Shown here one piece after another: positions 9,755 to 24,700 of a DNA stretch of 64,000 nt. The number at the start of each line of letters is the position of its first letter. The stretch's first letter is position 1. Where the stretch lies: assembly GCF_905147045.1 (NCBI RefSeq), contig NC_065901.1:7998001-8062000 (forward strand), read 5' to 3'. A program made the translations under genes and the position numbers. The notes below the pieces were generated by a model that saw only the letters and a list, made by a program, of their open reading frames with translations, did no database searches and was not told the DNA's origin. The stretch comes from Nymphalis io. Lineage: Eukaryota > Arthropoda > Insecta > Lepidoptera > Nymphalidae.

Positions 9755-12700
9755 CTGAAACGGCCAGGTATATCAGTTAATTAAATACTTTCTTTAAGGG
9801 TAAATTCGTTAATAAGCAAATTATCTATTTGATAAATAATTACTAAATAGTACAATATAATAAGAGATAATTTTGGGTAACACGCGCAAGTTATATGTAT
9901 CCTAGTTGAACCCTCGGGTCTGTTGTTCACTGGGCTAGTCCTTCGAGAGGTACTGAATAGAAAGTATGGTGGGGGTGTAAAGTATCGATACTGAAATGGA
10001 GAGGAATGAATCCAGTTTTTTTTTTACGCTGCTAGTTAGAAAAACTAATAGGACTATGTGTCGGGTTGTAATGTACAGAGGCGAGGAAGGGTTGAACTTT
10101 TTTATAGTGGTATCGAAAAACGCTTTAATACATTCTTTCTTAACGGTTCGATTTTTATCAATTAAATACTTTAATTATATTGAATATAATCTTTCATTAT
10201 TTTCATTGTTCAAAAATTTGAATGAATAAATATGATAATTAGGTGACGGCAACGGTAGACAACGATAAAACGGTCGTCCAAGATTACAGTCTTTAATAAA
10301 GGTTTGAATTGAACCATCGAGGCTCCCCAACCGTTACACGTAATAGCGACCGGAGGCGAGAGGTGATACTGACCGCGTATTCGAGCAGCGCGAGGTGGCA
10401 GAACACGTACTGGTCGGGCATCTGTATGGAGTGCGCGCGTTGCTGCCGGATGCGCTCCACCGCGCCGCGCACGTCGGCCACGCCCTCCGCCGCCAGCCGC
10501 GACGTGCACGTGTCCAGCGTCAGGAACGTGCCTGCAACACACGCGCTGTACCGCCCGCTCACCGCCGGCCACCACGCCCCACCCGCCACCACGCCCCAGC
10601 TCCCCACGCACCTGTGCGCCCGATGCCAGCCGAGCAGTGCACGACGATCGGGGGCCCTCTACTGTGACCCGCCCACGCGTCTCCCAGTCTGAAACCGTAG
10701 GAGAAAATATTACAAATAGAATACGTCAAATATTATTAATATACACTCACCTGGATTAATTAAAATCACAGAGCTAGTGTAATTCAAAGCAAGATTGTTT
10801 TCTGCGTCTTATATGGACGAAGAAAAAAAGAAGGAATTGAAGCTGAGCGTGTAATAAAAAAAATACCTACCATTAATTTTACGCTATGGGAGGTATTTTT
10901 ATATATAAAATGGAATAATATGTGGATAAAGTATACCACGATATGATTTTGGTAGAGAATACAATGTAAGCATATCTACGACTTCGAGAGTTAAGCTAGT
11001 AGAGGGGCACGTACTCCTGGCGGGCGCGGTGCTGCGCGCGCCGCACGAGCGCCAGGAAGCGCAGCACGGGCGCCGCGCGGCCGCCGCCCGGCACGCCGTA
11101 GTCGGGCCAGCGCGTGTACTGCCCGTGCCACACGCGCCGCCGCTGCTCCGTCTGCGGGCACAACGCACGTTACCGCCTGCGGCCGGGCCTGCGGCCGGGC
11201 CTACGCGCGGGCGCGCAGGCACTCACCCGCAGGTCGGTGAGCAGCAGGTGCGACACGGTGTAGTCGTCGTCCACGTCGACGGCCTCGGTGCTGACGGCGA
11301 ACCCGGCGTGCACGGCGCGCTGGCCGGGCGCGGCGGGCCAGTACTGGCCGCACTTGACGCGGCCGCGCTCCACCGTGCGCGTCGTCATCACGACCACGAG
11401 GCTGCCCTGCTCCCACACCATGCGCCAGAAGTCGCCGAACGTCTTTGGCAGCGGCCCTGCGTGAGATCCCTTCTTATATATTGTCCAATTTTATGTACAA
11501 AAAAAAAACATTGTGTAAATATTCACTGAAACCGGTATACCGGATGATCTTTAACGATATCCAGCCGGTTATATATATAGCTAAATATAATGCAGAAAAG
11601 TAAAAACGATTGTATAAAAAGAGCTGCAACATTTAAGTCGAAAACCATTTTTTTAGTTTGTAAAAGTGCCAAACTTTCTCCGTAGTCAAGAGCACTAGGC
11701 GATATTTCAAACTCTCTTGGCCCCGCGCCAACTATGGGCCGACCGAGACGTCAGAGCGGAAAATTCAATAGAAATCGTAAGTTCAGAAACGACACGATTT
11801 GAAATTTTACACATAATAAAATCTTTATAGCATGCATAATTGCATACATATTATAAATTTATAGTTTTTAAAATGTTCCATATTATATCGACTGTTAACA
11901 ATACATTAAAAAGTATGGTTCGTGTATATTACATGATATATAGTGGAGTATGTTTACTTTCAATTAAACAAATCTATTTTATCGTTTCTAATACATTGTT
12001 CGAAGGTCAGAACCGTATTCATAGAATCGCTAACTTCAGCGAAAACCGTTTCGAGCATTAAGAGAATATTTCAGTTCGTTGTACATGTAGGCGTCGCGCT
12101 ACGCCCTTCCACGAAATGATTATACAGTTTACAATAAATGTTCGTAGAAAGAGTACGTTTTGCAGGAATTTCACATTAATTAAAAGTGATAGAAGTGGTT
12201 ATTGAATTATCACATTTTTACGTACTCAATAATGTATTATGACAATAATTATTTTTTATTAATTGTAATGGAGCAAAAGTACAAATGGGTTAGCGAATGA
12301 ACAGTGTTTTAACACAAAATGAATGACAGCCATACACTTCGCACTCACCCTGCGTGCAGATGAACGCGTTCCGCTGCTTGTACCCATCCACGTAGTTGGC
12401 GTTGATGTAGTCGGAGCTGGGGTCGTCGTCCAGCTGCGACAACAACACGCGCGAGTGGTCGTAACACAGCACGTCCGTATATCTATTCTTTGCTAGGTTG
12501 CTGGGCAATCTGCGTAATGGGGAAAGAAACAGTCCTCAATATTCTACGTGTAACATAGTGGGTGGGTTTTATAAAACTCTCATAGGTCGAGTCGTAAGCG
12601 GCAACACCGATTGCCAATGGGCTACCAAAAATGCATCAAAGCGAGGGAAGGGTCGGGGTACCGACTTGGCGTGGTGGAAGGTGCCGGCGGGCGGGCGCGC

Positions 12701-15700
12701 ACGGATGTCGTCGTACTCGGCGGCGAGCCCGCGGCGGCCCAGCGCGCGCACGCGGGCCAGCAGCGCGCCCGGCGCCTCGCCCGCGCCGCCGCCGCCGCAC
12801 TCCTCGTCCGACAGCCCCGGCGACGCCTCGCCCGACGACCACGTGCCGCGCGCTGCGGGCCGGCGACCACATTACTAGCGATATGGGCTCCGCTCGTAGC
12901 CGGGGACCGTCAGTCTAGATCCACCGTAAATCGCTAACATTGCGTTTATAGTGATTCATTAGACTGCAAATTTTTATCCTTTATTGAATAGGAAGCCCTT
13001 GGGCGATGAAGCCCGCGGAAGCGTGGGGACTCTTACTTTGTAGTTTTTTTTCGATACCGTTTATTAAAAAACTAACCTGTAAAATTAAGAGTAACAATAT
13101 TTAATATGACACATGAAATGCTATAACCGAGATGGCCTAGTGGTTAGAACGCGTGAATCTTAACCGATGATGTTGGATTCGATCCCGGGCAAGCACCACT
13201 GAATTTTCATGAGCTTAATTTGTGTTTAGAATTCGTCTCGTGCTTGATGGTGAAGAAAAACATCGTGAGGAACGCTGCATGTAGACACATTTTTTGAAAT
13301 TTCAATTTCATTGAAATTCTGCCACAGGTGTATTCTACCAACCCGCATTGGAGCAGAGTGGTGGAATAAGTTCCAAACCTTCTCCTCAACAGGGAGAGGA
13401 GGCCTCAGCCCAGCAGTGGGACATTAACAGACTGTTACTGTTATAAAATTCTACAATACCAGACCAACCTGTATCTTTCGTGCAATTCAATAATATTCTC
13501 TAGCCTGTAATATCATCACAGTAACTTAATTTTATAATTTAAATGATTTCATTAAAAAAGTTCAATAACAAACAGAATAAAAGTAATATATATTCTACGA
13601 CAGTAAATTAATTATTTAATACTAAAACGTAAATAAAAAGTGTTTAATAAAAAATATAACAATAATACGATACATTCAGTAAACGTATAAACTTTATTTT
13701 AAATGAATTAAAATCTAAAATGTGTAACATAAAATTTTATGTGAATCAAGATTTACGCAAAATTTGATGTATCGAATTTTATTTTATAAGTTTTTTATCA
13801 AAACCAGCGGTAAGTTATAATACGACTTGATTACCGGGAGCCGGTCTTTGTCTACTTTGAAATCTTCCCATCCATATATTACGCAAATTGTGTTAAAACA
13901 TTTGCAATGTTTGTTGACATACCCGTATTGGTTGTATCCGAATCCATTTATAAAAAAAATCAATAAAAAATATATATTTTCATAATTGAATTGTAATAAT
14001 GACAATTGTATACATTTTTTTTTTTGTCAAATGTTAAAAGAGATTTTATATGAAAAGTATATAAATATAAACATATAAACATTAATGCTTAAAAACTTAC
14101 TTTTTTTTAATATACAATAGTAATATAGTAATTTTGTATCTAATCAAAATTTAGATATTTGCACGTCTAAATCATAATAACCTAATTCCTAAAGTATGCG
14201 TTCTACGAATAAAACGCAACGTTTGCCAGTTGTTCTGCGATAGCCCGCGAAGGTCCCTAGGCCTAAAATAGTTAATTATAGCAATTAACTGGAATAAATC
14301 GACTAAATCATATACCGAAATGCTCGGCAGCTGTTTAGCCGTTACGTTTACTTTAGATAATACGCTTTCGTTTCTAATATTCATTTACAAAATTACACCA
14401 TTGACTTTACTTGAGACACGCACAATATTACACATAAATCAACTGGGATACGTTTTTGCGTTTTATTTAAAATAATAAAAACATTAATTACTGGTAGTAG
14501 AGCTTTGTTCAGGCTCGTCTGGGTAGGACCACCCACTCATCAGATATTCTACCGCAAAAAAGCAGTACTTGGTATTGTTGTGTTCCGGTTTGAAGGGTGA
14601 GTGAGCCAGTGTAATTACAGACACAAGGGACATAACATCTTAGTTCCCAAAATTGGTGGCACATTGGTGATGTAAGCGATGGTTAACATTTTTTACAATG
14701 CGAATGTCTATAGGCGTTGGTGACCACTTACCATCAGGCGGCCATATGCTCGTCTTCCTATTCTATAAAAAAATATCCAAAAATTATTTCTCTTATATCA
14801 AAACGAGCATAAATAAACAAACTACTTACTTATTAAGTCTATATCGTCTTCGTCTCCAGAGTTTATGTGTCCGGCCTTCATTTCGCCATTGTAGCCATGC
14901 GTGTGTCTGGAATAAAATATATATTGTTTATAACAATTTCTAGTGACCTACCGACCTCAGAACCGGACGTTGAGAGCTGGATAGGGACTCTTCTTAGTAA
15001 AAGACGTAGGATAATACTCTCACGAACCAGCATTGATATGGAAAAATATAATTTAACAAACAAATATAATAAAAAAATATCTGTCTCTATGTATACAGTA
15101 TATGCATTCGTATAAAAGAGTAATTACCGCCGTCCTCTCGATTTTGTACCGATGGTAGCTTAACGCTTGCTTATTAATATAATTATGTCTCGAATCTTGA
15201 ACGATTGTTATCAGTAAAATCAATTTCTGATTCGTTCAACTGAAATTACACAAACTTATTGTATTCTGTTTTCTAACACATGCAACGTAAAAAAAGTTGA
15301 AGCAATATCTAAAGTACAAAATAAAAACATGAAGAACACATTCATATTATTTCTAACAAACGGAGTAACCTTATTTATAAAAGTGAAACAAAAACATGTT
15401 AGGAGGTGAGTGAGGCGAGAGGGCTGTACCTGAGCGGGCTGGGGTCACAGGTGTAGGGCGGGTCGCCGCTGATGTGCATGATGTCGGAACCGTTGTCGAG
15501 GCGCGCCCCGCGGTCGCTGGTCATGTCACACGGAACCTCCGCATCTATTAAGCCTGTCGTCGAACACTGAACTATTACATTTGTTTTCAACACAAAAACT
15601 ATGTGTAAATAGGCAATGACAAAAGGGTTCGGTATCGTCGTCTCTGTTTGTAAATCGAATTGCTTTTTTTAATAAAAATAAAATTAAAAATAAAATATAT

Positions 15701-18700
15701 TTTTTTAATAATTTTTTTTTTAATTTTAATAAAAATAAAAAAAAATTACTCTTACGAGTAGAAAAAAAATATTAGAAGCATGCAATTCGTATATATGTAT
15801 TCTTTCCGAATTGCTTATACGAATATGCAAAACTAGGTTAATTATATTTCATGCAAGCATTGCATTAAGGTTTTTATGTTACTTTCGCTATCTTCTTAGT
15901 TATTAAATTAACTCAAAACATAACATTACAATAAATTTTATACGTTATATCCGTATACATATTTTACTTTTCATATGTAAATCAAGACCTCATTACGAAA
16001 CTTGTGTGATGAAAAATCAAAATACATCACTCAAAATTCTTGAATCAATCATTATATATAGTAATAAATTTTAAACTCGATTTTAAATTCGTTTGTGAAA
16101 TATATAAACGCGCATTATATTAATATTATGCTAAACAATTATTATAAGTAACATTTTATAATTATTATCATCAACAAAGGAAAAGAAAAACGGTCAATAT
16201 TCATAGTTTTAAATTAAGTTACAAAATAGTATAACCCTTTACTGAATGATGTACTTTTAAATGTGGAATTGTTTGGTACTTACCATTTTGCGTTTTGACG
16301 TGTGGTAAGTGATTACTTATCACATAATCGTCTATAACGCCGTCCAATTTGGTATTCAGGTTGTTCGTGTAACAGTTCCTGCAATACTCCAACCTGAAAG
16401 TTTATCGAAGCGTTCTTAATTCGATCAACTCGCACTAACGAACGTCGTTTAGGAATTAGGGGCTAATCGTTTCCATTTATGGAAATAGTTTATTGTTTTG
16501 GCTGTAAAAACTCTCTTATTTGCATGAATACATTTCAGTGTCGAAAGTTAAATCACATATTATACATATATTTGTATTAAATAAGTTACTATAAACAGTC
16601 ATTATTCGATCAATGTACTGAAACTAATAAAATTTAACGTACAAGATTAAACATCGCCAAGAGCTTGTGCAAATTTCAAAGCAAACGGTAGCAAGTTTAC
16701 CCATACTAACGGGTGTAATTAAATAACAGCTTATGCAAATTTAGAGTTCCGTATCATACAGTGGAAAAGGTTTGAGGTTTATTCCACTACGCTGCACCAC
16801 GCGTGTTGGTGGTTATCCACATGGCACAATTTCAGTGGGATTGGAGTTCTGGTTTCCTCAGGATGTTTCATTTCATAAATTATAAACATAAATGAAAATT
16901 CAGTAGTTTTTATCCGCGAGCGAACCCGCAATCATCGGTCACGATTCATGAGTTCCAACTACTGGGTCATCGCGGCTGGCCTTTAATTTTAAAGGATGAT
17001 ACCGCCATCCAATAATACAAAAATATCCGTTACGACACAAAAAATATCGTTTAGTTAAATTCGGAGAACAGATTTTCCTGTTGATATTTTTCAACGTGAA
17101 TCCGATATTAGAAATGGAAAATAGAATGTCAGCTCACTTAATAGGGAGTGACATTTAAATTTGAAAACCGTATTTATAAAGGAAAATTGTAGTGTATCTG
17201 CAATAGTGAAAAACTATCCATCTAGTTTAGATTTTTTCTCCAATTGCATTGTTCACGTTTACAAATATGGTAATAGTGATTTGATCAGACCGCTATACGG
17301 AACCTTTGTTATTAGTTCGCCGACAAGGCTTATTGTCACTATACCATCCATTTTCACCAAAATCTAGTATTTCCACTGTACTTGCTTCGAAACAAAAATA
17401 TCTACGTAAACGGCTACATTTTATTTAGAATGCAAAAAAAAACTTTTCAAAAATATACCATCTTCTATGAAGCATGTTTTAACACAGCTCGAGTAGTTTA
17501 CAAAAACTATACGGACAAAGGAATACTAAATATACTTCAACGTCAATGCATCGACAACAATAGGAACTAAGATGATATTTGTTGATATGTTTGTCTGCTA
17601 ATTCAACTGACATCCCTCAAAGCAGAACACAACACTATAAACTTTATTTATTTATGTTATAAATTCTTCCTCTTTGCCACTAGAAGCTGGTAAGTGGGTC
17701 GTACCTACCCAGACGAGATTGCACGAAACACTACCACCCGTAAAAAGCAAAGTTCATATTCGTATTTTCCAATCAAGTGTTAGTTACGACAATAACCCAA
17801 TGGGGTCAAGTTCGAACCTCATTTTCGTATCGGTAAATAAAGAGGCGCATCGATTTCAGTTTTTTTGCACGAAACTGATATAAATTGTTATGAAAAAAAG
17901 TATAACGTTGACAATTTCTATCTGGGTCATATGTAGTGGTGATTTGGCAGAGTTCGAAGTTGTTCGTCGACGAAACCGTAATTGTGCAATGTTCAAATAT
18001 ACAGTTTAAGCGAAAGCTTTTTGTACAAGCAGCTTTCAGGAAACTTTACGAACAAGCACTTTCTATTTCATTGTAACAATAACAGTTTATAATGAAAAGT
18101 AAATATTAGAGTATTTTGTGTAGACGTCTACATATTCTAATTAATTATCGACGTTAAATTGGAAAAGGTCTCTTTTACTGCGAGTTTATTTACAATACAT
18201 TGAAAGTAGTAATAATATACATACATATCTAAGTACAATAACGTTTGTTATACATAGTTATGTTCGAACCTTGTGAACATTTGATATGAAATTTCATCTT
18301 ACACATTTTCTGAATAACTGATTATCATTAAAACCAACCAAAAATAGAATTAAAAATAATTGTATTTTCCATCGACAATCGATAAAATCAATATGAGTAA
18401 TATTATAAAGAGGAAGCCTTTTGTTGCTTGCTTGTGAACGCGCTAATGTAAAATCTAAGGACCTATCCGTCCTATTTGAAAAAAAAAAAACATTTGCATG
18501 TGATAGATGAAAGTCACATGTGTACCCACAAAACTGCTTTAAACGAGCGTAGTGGAAGATGGTCCAAGCCACCTCCTCGAGAGGCCTAAATGCAGCTATT
18601 ACTTTACTTTTTTCTATAGTGTTTAATGATACTGGCTAAACCAGATTACATTTTTTAGGAGGTCGTCGTAGCATTTAGTTCATGTATAAGCATAACTAGT

Positions 18701-21700
18701 TTACCAAGCACTGTGATCGGGCTCCAGGTGCCCGCCGAGTTGTCGTGGGAGGCTCGCACGCGGCACGTGCACGCCGAGTTGCGGCGCGCTCACTGTGTGT
18801 ACGCGCTCGCGTAACTTCTCACGCACAAACAGCCGAAGAATTCGAAACGGTGCTTTGAACCACAGTGGTGCTGTCACAATGAGCACCTTCTTTAGTTTGG
18901 CTGGATAACCACCCTTAAACAAAAACGAAATACAGATTATCAAGCAACATTTTAAGTTATATTTTAAAATAAATCCCTAAGATTTATTAACAGAGTTACG
19001 CAGACATGTATTTAGTTGATAAATTTATAGGAGCTGAATAAAAAGCTTGAATATACGCTTAAAATCTGTGTTATAAATTGAGATCCGCTAATGCTGAGTA
19101 AAGATTACTTTCGACATTAAGAAGGCTTTGTAAGCTTATTTTATTATTTATTAACAATGGTTGCAAGACAAAACAATAAGTAAATACTTAAAAATAAGTT
19201 ACCCGTGATTTATGGTTCAAGTCCAATAAATAATGAAAGTATTAAATTTATTATCCAAGTCATTTTAAATTTTACATAATTAATTTTTTAGATAAAAACA
19301 AAATATTTACTATAAAATATATTAAAATCTATTTCAGGACTTCAAAAATGTACGTTATCAGAAATGTATGTTAAAATCCACGTTTCAATTGAAAGTAATT
19401 TTATGTTGACTTTGAAAATGTAGTTAAAGAACTAGCTACTATCTAGCTCGAATCTCCAAAGGAAATGTGTTACTCGGTACTAAATACGTCAGCAGAGGAA
19501 AATCTCGTGTTCGATGTCGGATATCTTTCTTAGAAATGCTCTAGTACCTACAGCAAAGTGGTTTCTTAGTAGGTAAAAGTCCATAATATGATTTTGAGTG
19601 GAGTCTACGTATACATAGGTATGGGACTCTACGAGTACATAATTTTAAAAATACCTATTTACTATTTGTATAGGATGGAACAACAACAAACAACCGATAG
19701 TCTATTCGTATATAACTGCTAAATGGAAACTAACGTATGACTAATAAATAATAATGACTAGTTGATATCTATGTATGTACCTACTGTCCACGATTTGACA
19801 TAAAATTCCGCATTACGTTCACAGCGGTAGCCAGAACAAAAAAAAATTTAATCAATAATTCTCATTTATCGAACATTCAATTATATTATGTGAGTTTTTG
19901 GACAATCGGAACTCAAAATGTCTGGTTGTCAGTGTACTAGACTTCTATAATAGTAGATAGATTGAAAAATTTCTATAGATTGTTTAGATTTTTACTTTAA
20001 AAGTCAGCTTTGTAAATGTACATTACGGCAAAGTACAAGTAGAAAAAGGGGCAGTTTAACGATTATAGGCTCAGGTATGATATGATAAAATAATCTTGCA
20101 TTTTTTTATCTTTATTTAAAATGTATAAATGGAAGTCTATTCGAGTACCTATTCTTGCAACCGCGTTATCCTATATGACTTTCTTATTAGTATTAATTCA
20201 AATGCAGTAATTCGAAGTAGCGATGAGTTGTTCTATTATTAGCTAAAAATGCATTATGCTTTTCGAATATAGAACAGTTCGATCCATATACTAGTAGCCA
20301 ACATAGCGTATATCATTAGGTTTGCGACACTTGTGTTGATGCTTTCTAAAATAAATATTACGGGCACGTTATTAAACAACTGCAAATGGTGTCGTAATGA
20401 ATACACTTTCGCTTCTACGCTAATCTATGTAAAGCATACATATATGTTTTAGCTGAATTATTATTTCAAGAATAGAATATTATCATAAATCATTCCCTAT
20501 TAGAAAACAAATCATCAATCTATTCAAAATTATTTTACACATAACGATTTAAATCGACATTTTTTCTATGGTTTATATAACAACGTAATTTTCAAAATCA
20601 CTTTTTTTTCGGCCGAATGAGACAATTAAGTCAATTTGCGACTTGAATTTGGTTGATCAGTTTCAAGAGTTTGTAATGAATCTTCTATAGCAGCGGGCCA
20701 TGCTCATAAATATTCACGCTCGACGATGCTGCGGATCAGTCGAGGGTAAGTGATCTCTTTTTTGGAATACGAATCTATATGGACGAGGGCTGTTTTATGT
20801 CAGTGCCATGTCGTTCTCAATGTACTGAACTAAGAGCATGTAATTAAATTATTTAGAAGCAAATATTCCAAGTGCCGTGCAGTCCAACCATGTCTACGCA
20901 TATTTTATATCAGTGTACCTTCGTTCACTTTTTCTAAAACCTCTCGAAAAAGTAGTAAAAAGAAGCGTAGTCCATTATTAAAACACATTAAAACATATTA
21001 TAATAAATAATTAAATAACTAAAGTTTAAAATTTCTTGCCCAATTTTATCAATATTTAATTGGTGTTTCATTTGTTATAAAAACAGTTTCCAATGAGAAG
21101 TGGTTTTCACTTTAAAACTACTTATAACGTGTAAAGCGTATCGATTTATTAAATACGCATAAGCATGCAAATCATTATAAAGCCCATTTAAAGTGGAACG
21201 AAGTTAAGAATAAAATGAATATCCAAATGAATAAATTAGTTACAAAATGTAAAAGCTGTCTTGTAACTAAAACTAAGTAAAACCAATATAAGTATATTGG
21301 TTATTCTGTATAAATATACATATAGTGTTTTAATTTATGAAAAAATTATTACACATTTAATTAGTTAGTCTGTACTAAAGATTCAAATTAAATTTTATTG
21401 TTAAATAAATATTTTTATCAGCCTCATGTTTATTTTTTAGCAAATAGATGCAACTCAAACTCAAAGAATATCGTCATCAAATGGACTAAACAAAAAAGAG
21501 AGAAATCTTGCAAGATATATAACATACTTAAGGTCAATAAAACGGAAGACGTACGAGAAACTTTGGGGGTGAAGTCAGACAGGCTCGGGATGTTAAGAAA
21601 GGTAGGGGTGCCAGGTCACCGACCTCAGTTTTGCGCTACGCTCTAAGTATGAAATCATAATATCTTGTTTCAAAATATATGAGGCTAAGTCTACTCTTTA

Positions 21701-24700
21701 AATTAGGTATTTTAAGTAATTTAGAAAAAAAACGCTGCCTAAACAACTTAAGCAAATGCTGCAAAAAACCAGTAATTTAAAAAGGCATATATTGTGGGAC
21801 AAATGGAATAACTACGACATTGTACAAAACTATAAATTGAATCATTACATATTCTTTAATCAACTAAACACTAATATTATTATGAACAACTTTCACTTGA
21901 TGATATCGTTATGAATAAATGTTAAAGAGATCATGCACTTTACCTATTCGTTAAGTGCGTTGGCCTGAGTCTTCCGCGTTGGGCAGACTGCAGTCTAGAC
22001 ATCCCCCGATGACGCCGAAGTAGACGATAGTATTATTTTCATTTAAATATCTATTAATACTCTGTCGGGCCATAGCTTTGAACTTTGTTTATTTTACTAA
22101 AGGTTCAATAATATGAATTAGTTCCGTAGTATTTATTTAGTTTTTGTGCAATTGTTTAGTATAAGCTTCCGAAATACAGTATTTGCTTTACTTTAAAAAT
22201 CAAATTTAACTATTTTAGAAATTAATTAAAAATCAAAATTATATAACCAAACGAAAAATTTAAATTATTAGGTAAATTCGATTTTAAATGGGAGAATAAG
22301 TAGGCTGGTGACTAAGATAAACAAATTCTACCAAACTTGACGCCCGCCTCCTCCTCGACTTCACCCTTTTTTTTTTTTTTTTCGCTGGAAAAACACATTT
22401 ATGTGTTTCCCCCACATGAGGTGGGGGGGTATGTGGGACTCGCCGGCGCTGAAGGCGCCGGAATACCCACTAAAAACCAGCGGTACCCACTCCATCTTGT
22501 CGGGGGACGTCACGGGATCGCTTGCGCATACTACCGTGCCGTCCCGACGGTTGGCCCGCTTCTGCGGGCCTCCAAATACTAGGGGGTACTCGGGGTACAG
22601 AGACCCCCTGGCCCCGGCGACACTCACGGCGGGAGGAGAAGATGCGCATAGCGCCGGCGTCTTCTCCCCGGTCTTCTTCGACGAAGCGGGTCAGCGGAGG
22701 CACTTTCCTCGCGCTCCCGCTCCGCGGCCTCCTTCTGCGACATGACATTTTCGCAGAAGGAGACCATCTCCATCCAGCACCTTTCGCTACCAAGCATGGC
22801 ATTTATCACGCTCGGCAGCGAAAGGTCTCCGCCGATTAAAGTCGCCAGGGAAAGGCGCTGAGGCCCCCAAGCGGCACACTCCATCAGAGTGTGGCATGCC
22901 GTGATCGACTTCACTCTTGCCTTAACACTTAACTTCGCCGTTTCAGCAAATTCCTTTGTCTGTGCGCATCACAATGCAGATGACGAAATATATTATTTAA
23001 TTATCCGTCAGTACTAACATTTAATATCATGTGTATTGGTTAAACAATTTTAAGAAAGACTTTCCTTACAATAACAGATATTTGTTACACCGGAAATTAT
23101 GCAAAATTCAATTTGATTAGAGTCAAATGCGATACCACGTTCGCAAATCTAAAGCTACTTCCCTCCTGTTCAGAAAAATATCCCACATCGCATATAATTA
23201 ATAATAATCCTATTTGCAACAAATACGGCGAATCTTTTACTTCACAATTACGCACGATTATTACTTTATTTTTTGAACGCTGTGATACAATTTTGTTATA
23301 TGTATAACTAATATTATTGCAGCTTAGATATAACTGAGTATTAATGCAGGTGCTGAGAAAGAAGAAATAAGAAAAATCAGCAGAGCGAAGCGCTCGCTAT
23401 TTCAAAAAGTATGTGCACTTTAAATACCCACATTCATTCAATCCATTGCAGCTGTGCTTCTATACAAAATGATGCTCTTCCGCCAACATTTATGCCTCAC
23501 AATACCACCAGCCATTTTACCCTTGATCTATAGTACTTACACAAATAAATCAGTATCGTATAGATTTTATATTACAACTAGATAAAGAGGATTTTTCAGG
23601 GTTCTATACTATTTGTACATTTCAAAAATGTATTTGTTTACGATGGCTATACAAAAGCAATGTCCAGTAATTATATATGTATGTAAAATAATAAATAAAT
23701 TGTTGACAACCTTGTCTCTTACATTGTTTATAGTAATACTATCAAAAAACTAATAGGAGCAGTTTGTATGAAACCGTTTTATGTATGGCCTATTTTTTAA
23801 TACGTGATATATTTCAAAGCATGATATAGTTTTGTAAAAGCACCCACTTATGAGCGTCAAAGGCTAAAAGGAGTTCGTCATATCCCATTTCAGCTACAAA
23901 AATGAAGGCATTCATGCTTTAAATGAGATCCTTGTGCTCGTGTACATAGCAGCTAGTCACAGACAAAGTTTGACACTGCTACTTCAAGGAAAAGGAGGTA
24001 GACATGCCATCTCATATCGTACACTTGTAATCTTAATATTTCTTTTACTAAAAACGTTTCATCTTTAGAGCGAAGTCTGGGCGCAACATTTGAGAAACAT
24101 AATTAGATTAGTATAATTCGTTATAAAAGGCAGAGACGGCTAAAACTCTGCTATTTGCTGATTACGATGTCAAAGAGGTTTCATCGAAGTTGATGAAGTT
24201 ATTACGCCAATAGCAATGTGACACAAAGACTAACGTTGACTGAGTTCCAGCCGTTGGTCAAATAATGGTATTTCAATTGCGAAATATAACTTCTTAAAAT
24301 ATATTGTTTAAAATTGTCAGTTTGTAATGACATATTTAAAGCACCTTACCATTGACGCCTGACTTTACCATTCTCTCTAGAATTTTACATCTTACAATCT
24401 TACAAATTTCCTATCTTAATTATTTCGGCGTACTTACATTCAAATATTGGTTATTTATTATGATATGCAACATGGTATTGTTACACTTTACAATTTCGCA
24501 TGTAATAAAAACGAAAAGCGTCCGTTGCTATTTAAAACTTTCAGTTTATTTTTACAACGAGACCGCACTAGAAATGAACAACGAACGTCGTCGAAAAGCT
24601 TTCCTATACCTATCACCTATACCCTATATTATATTCTTAGTTATAAAGGTCATCGAGTGGTCCGTCGACCGAATATCACTCAATTTCCAATTACAACGTC

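Larger units (their letters stand above)
12853..14829 (-). other. PTPN9: PTPN9 intron 8
   Basis: About 2 kb holding a tRNA-derived SINE (13123-13440) and a family A repeat (14490-14768). The rest is AT-rich with no gene I can support. Confidence 0.7.
16394..18704 (-). other. PTPN9: PTPN9 intron 5
   Basis: 2.3 kb, AT-rich. It holds a decayed antisense family B SINE (about 16775-16985), a family A fragment (17655-17740) and a possible Helitron-like start (18393-18500). No gene seen. Confidence 0.65.

Noticed and set aside
10395..11529. Plus-strand frames over the GC-rich phosphatase exons (10395-10667, 11029-11529, 12498-12937)
   Set aside because: They are Arg/Ala/Pro-rich shadows opposite PTPN9 exons; the minus strand carries the recognisable PTP motifs in phase.
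12662..12665. Donor GTACCC at 12661 for PTPN9 exon 9
   Set aside because: It leaves phase 0 while exon 10 needs phase 2. GT at 12665 fits and keeps the residue spacing between GTFH and NLAKNRY seen in MEG2.
13123..13200. tRNA gene (also at 37772, 51364, 57249 and 63486)
   Set aside because: A- and B-box heads look like tRNAs, but each leads into a shared non-tRNA body of some 250 bases, and one copy has a target duplication. They are SINEs.
15554..15568. Acceptor AG 15568-15567 for PTPN9 exon 7
   Set aside because: In the phase fixed by exon 6 it runs into TGA; AG 15555-15554 keeps the frame open.
22337..22914. Several overlapping host genes in the GC-rich patch
   Set aside because: The patch is one LINE 3' end. 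Only the minus-strand frame 22914-22624 matches a known protein, the reverse-transcriptase C-terminus.
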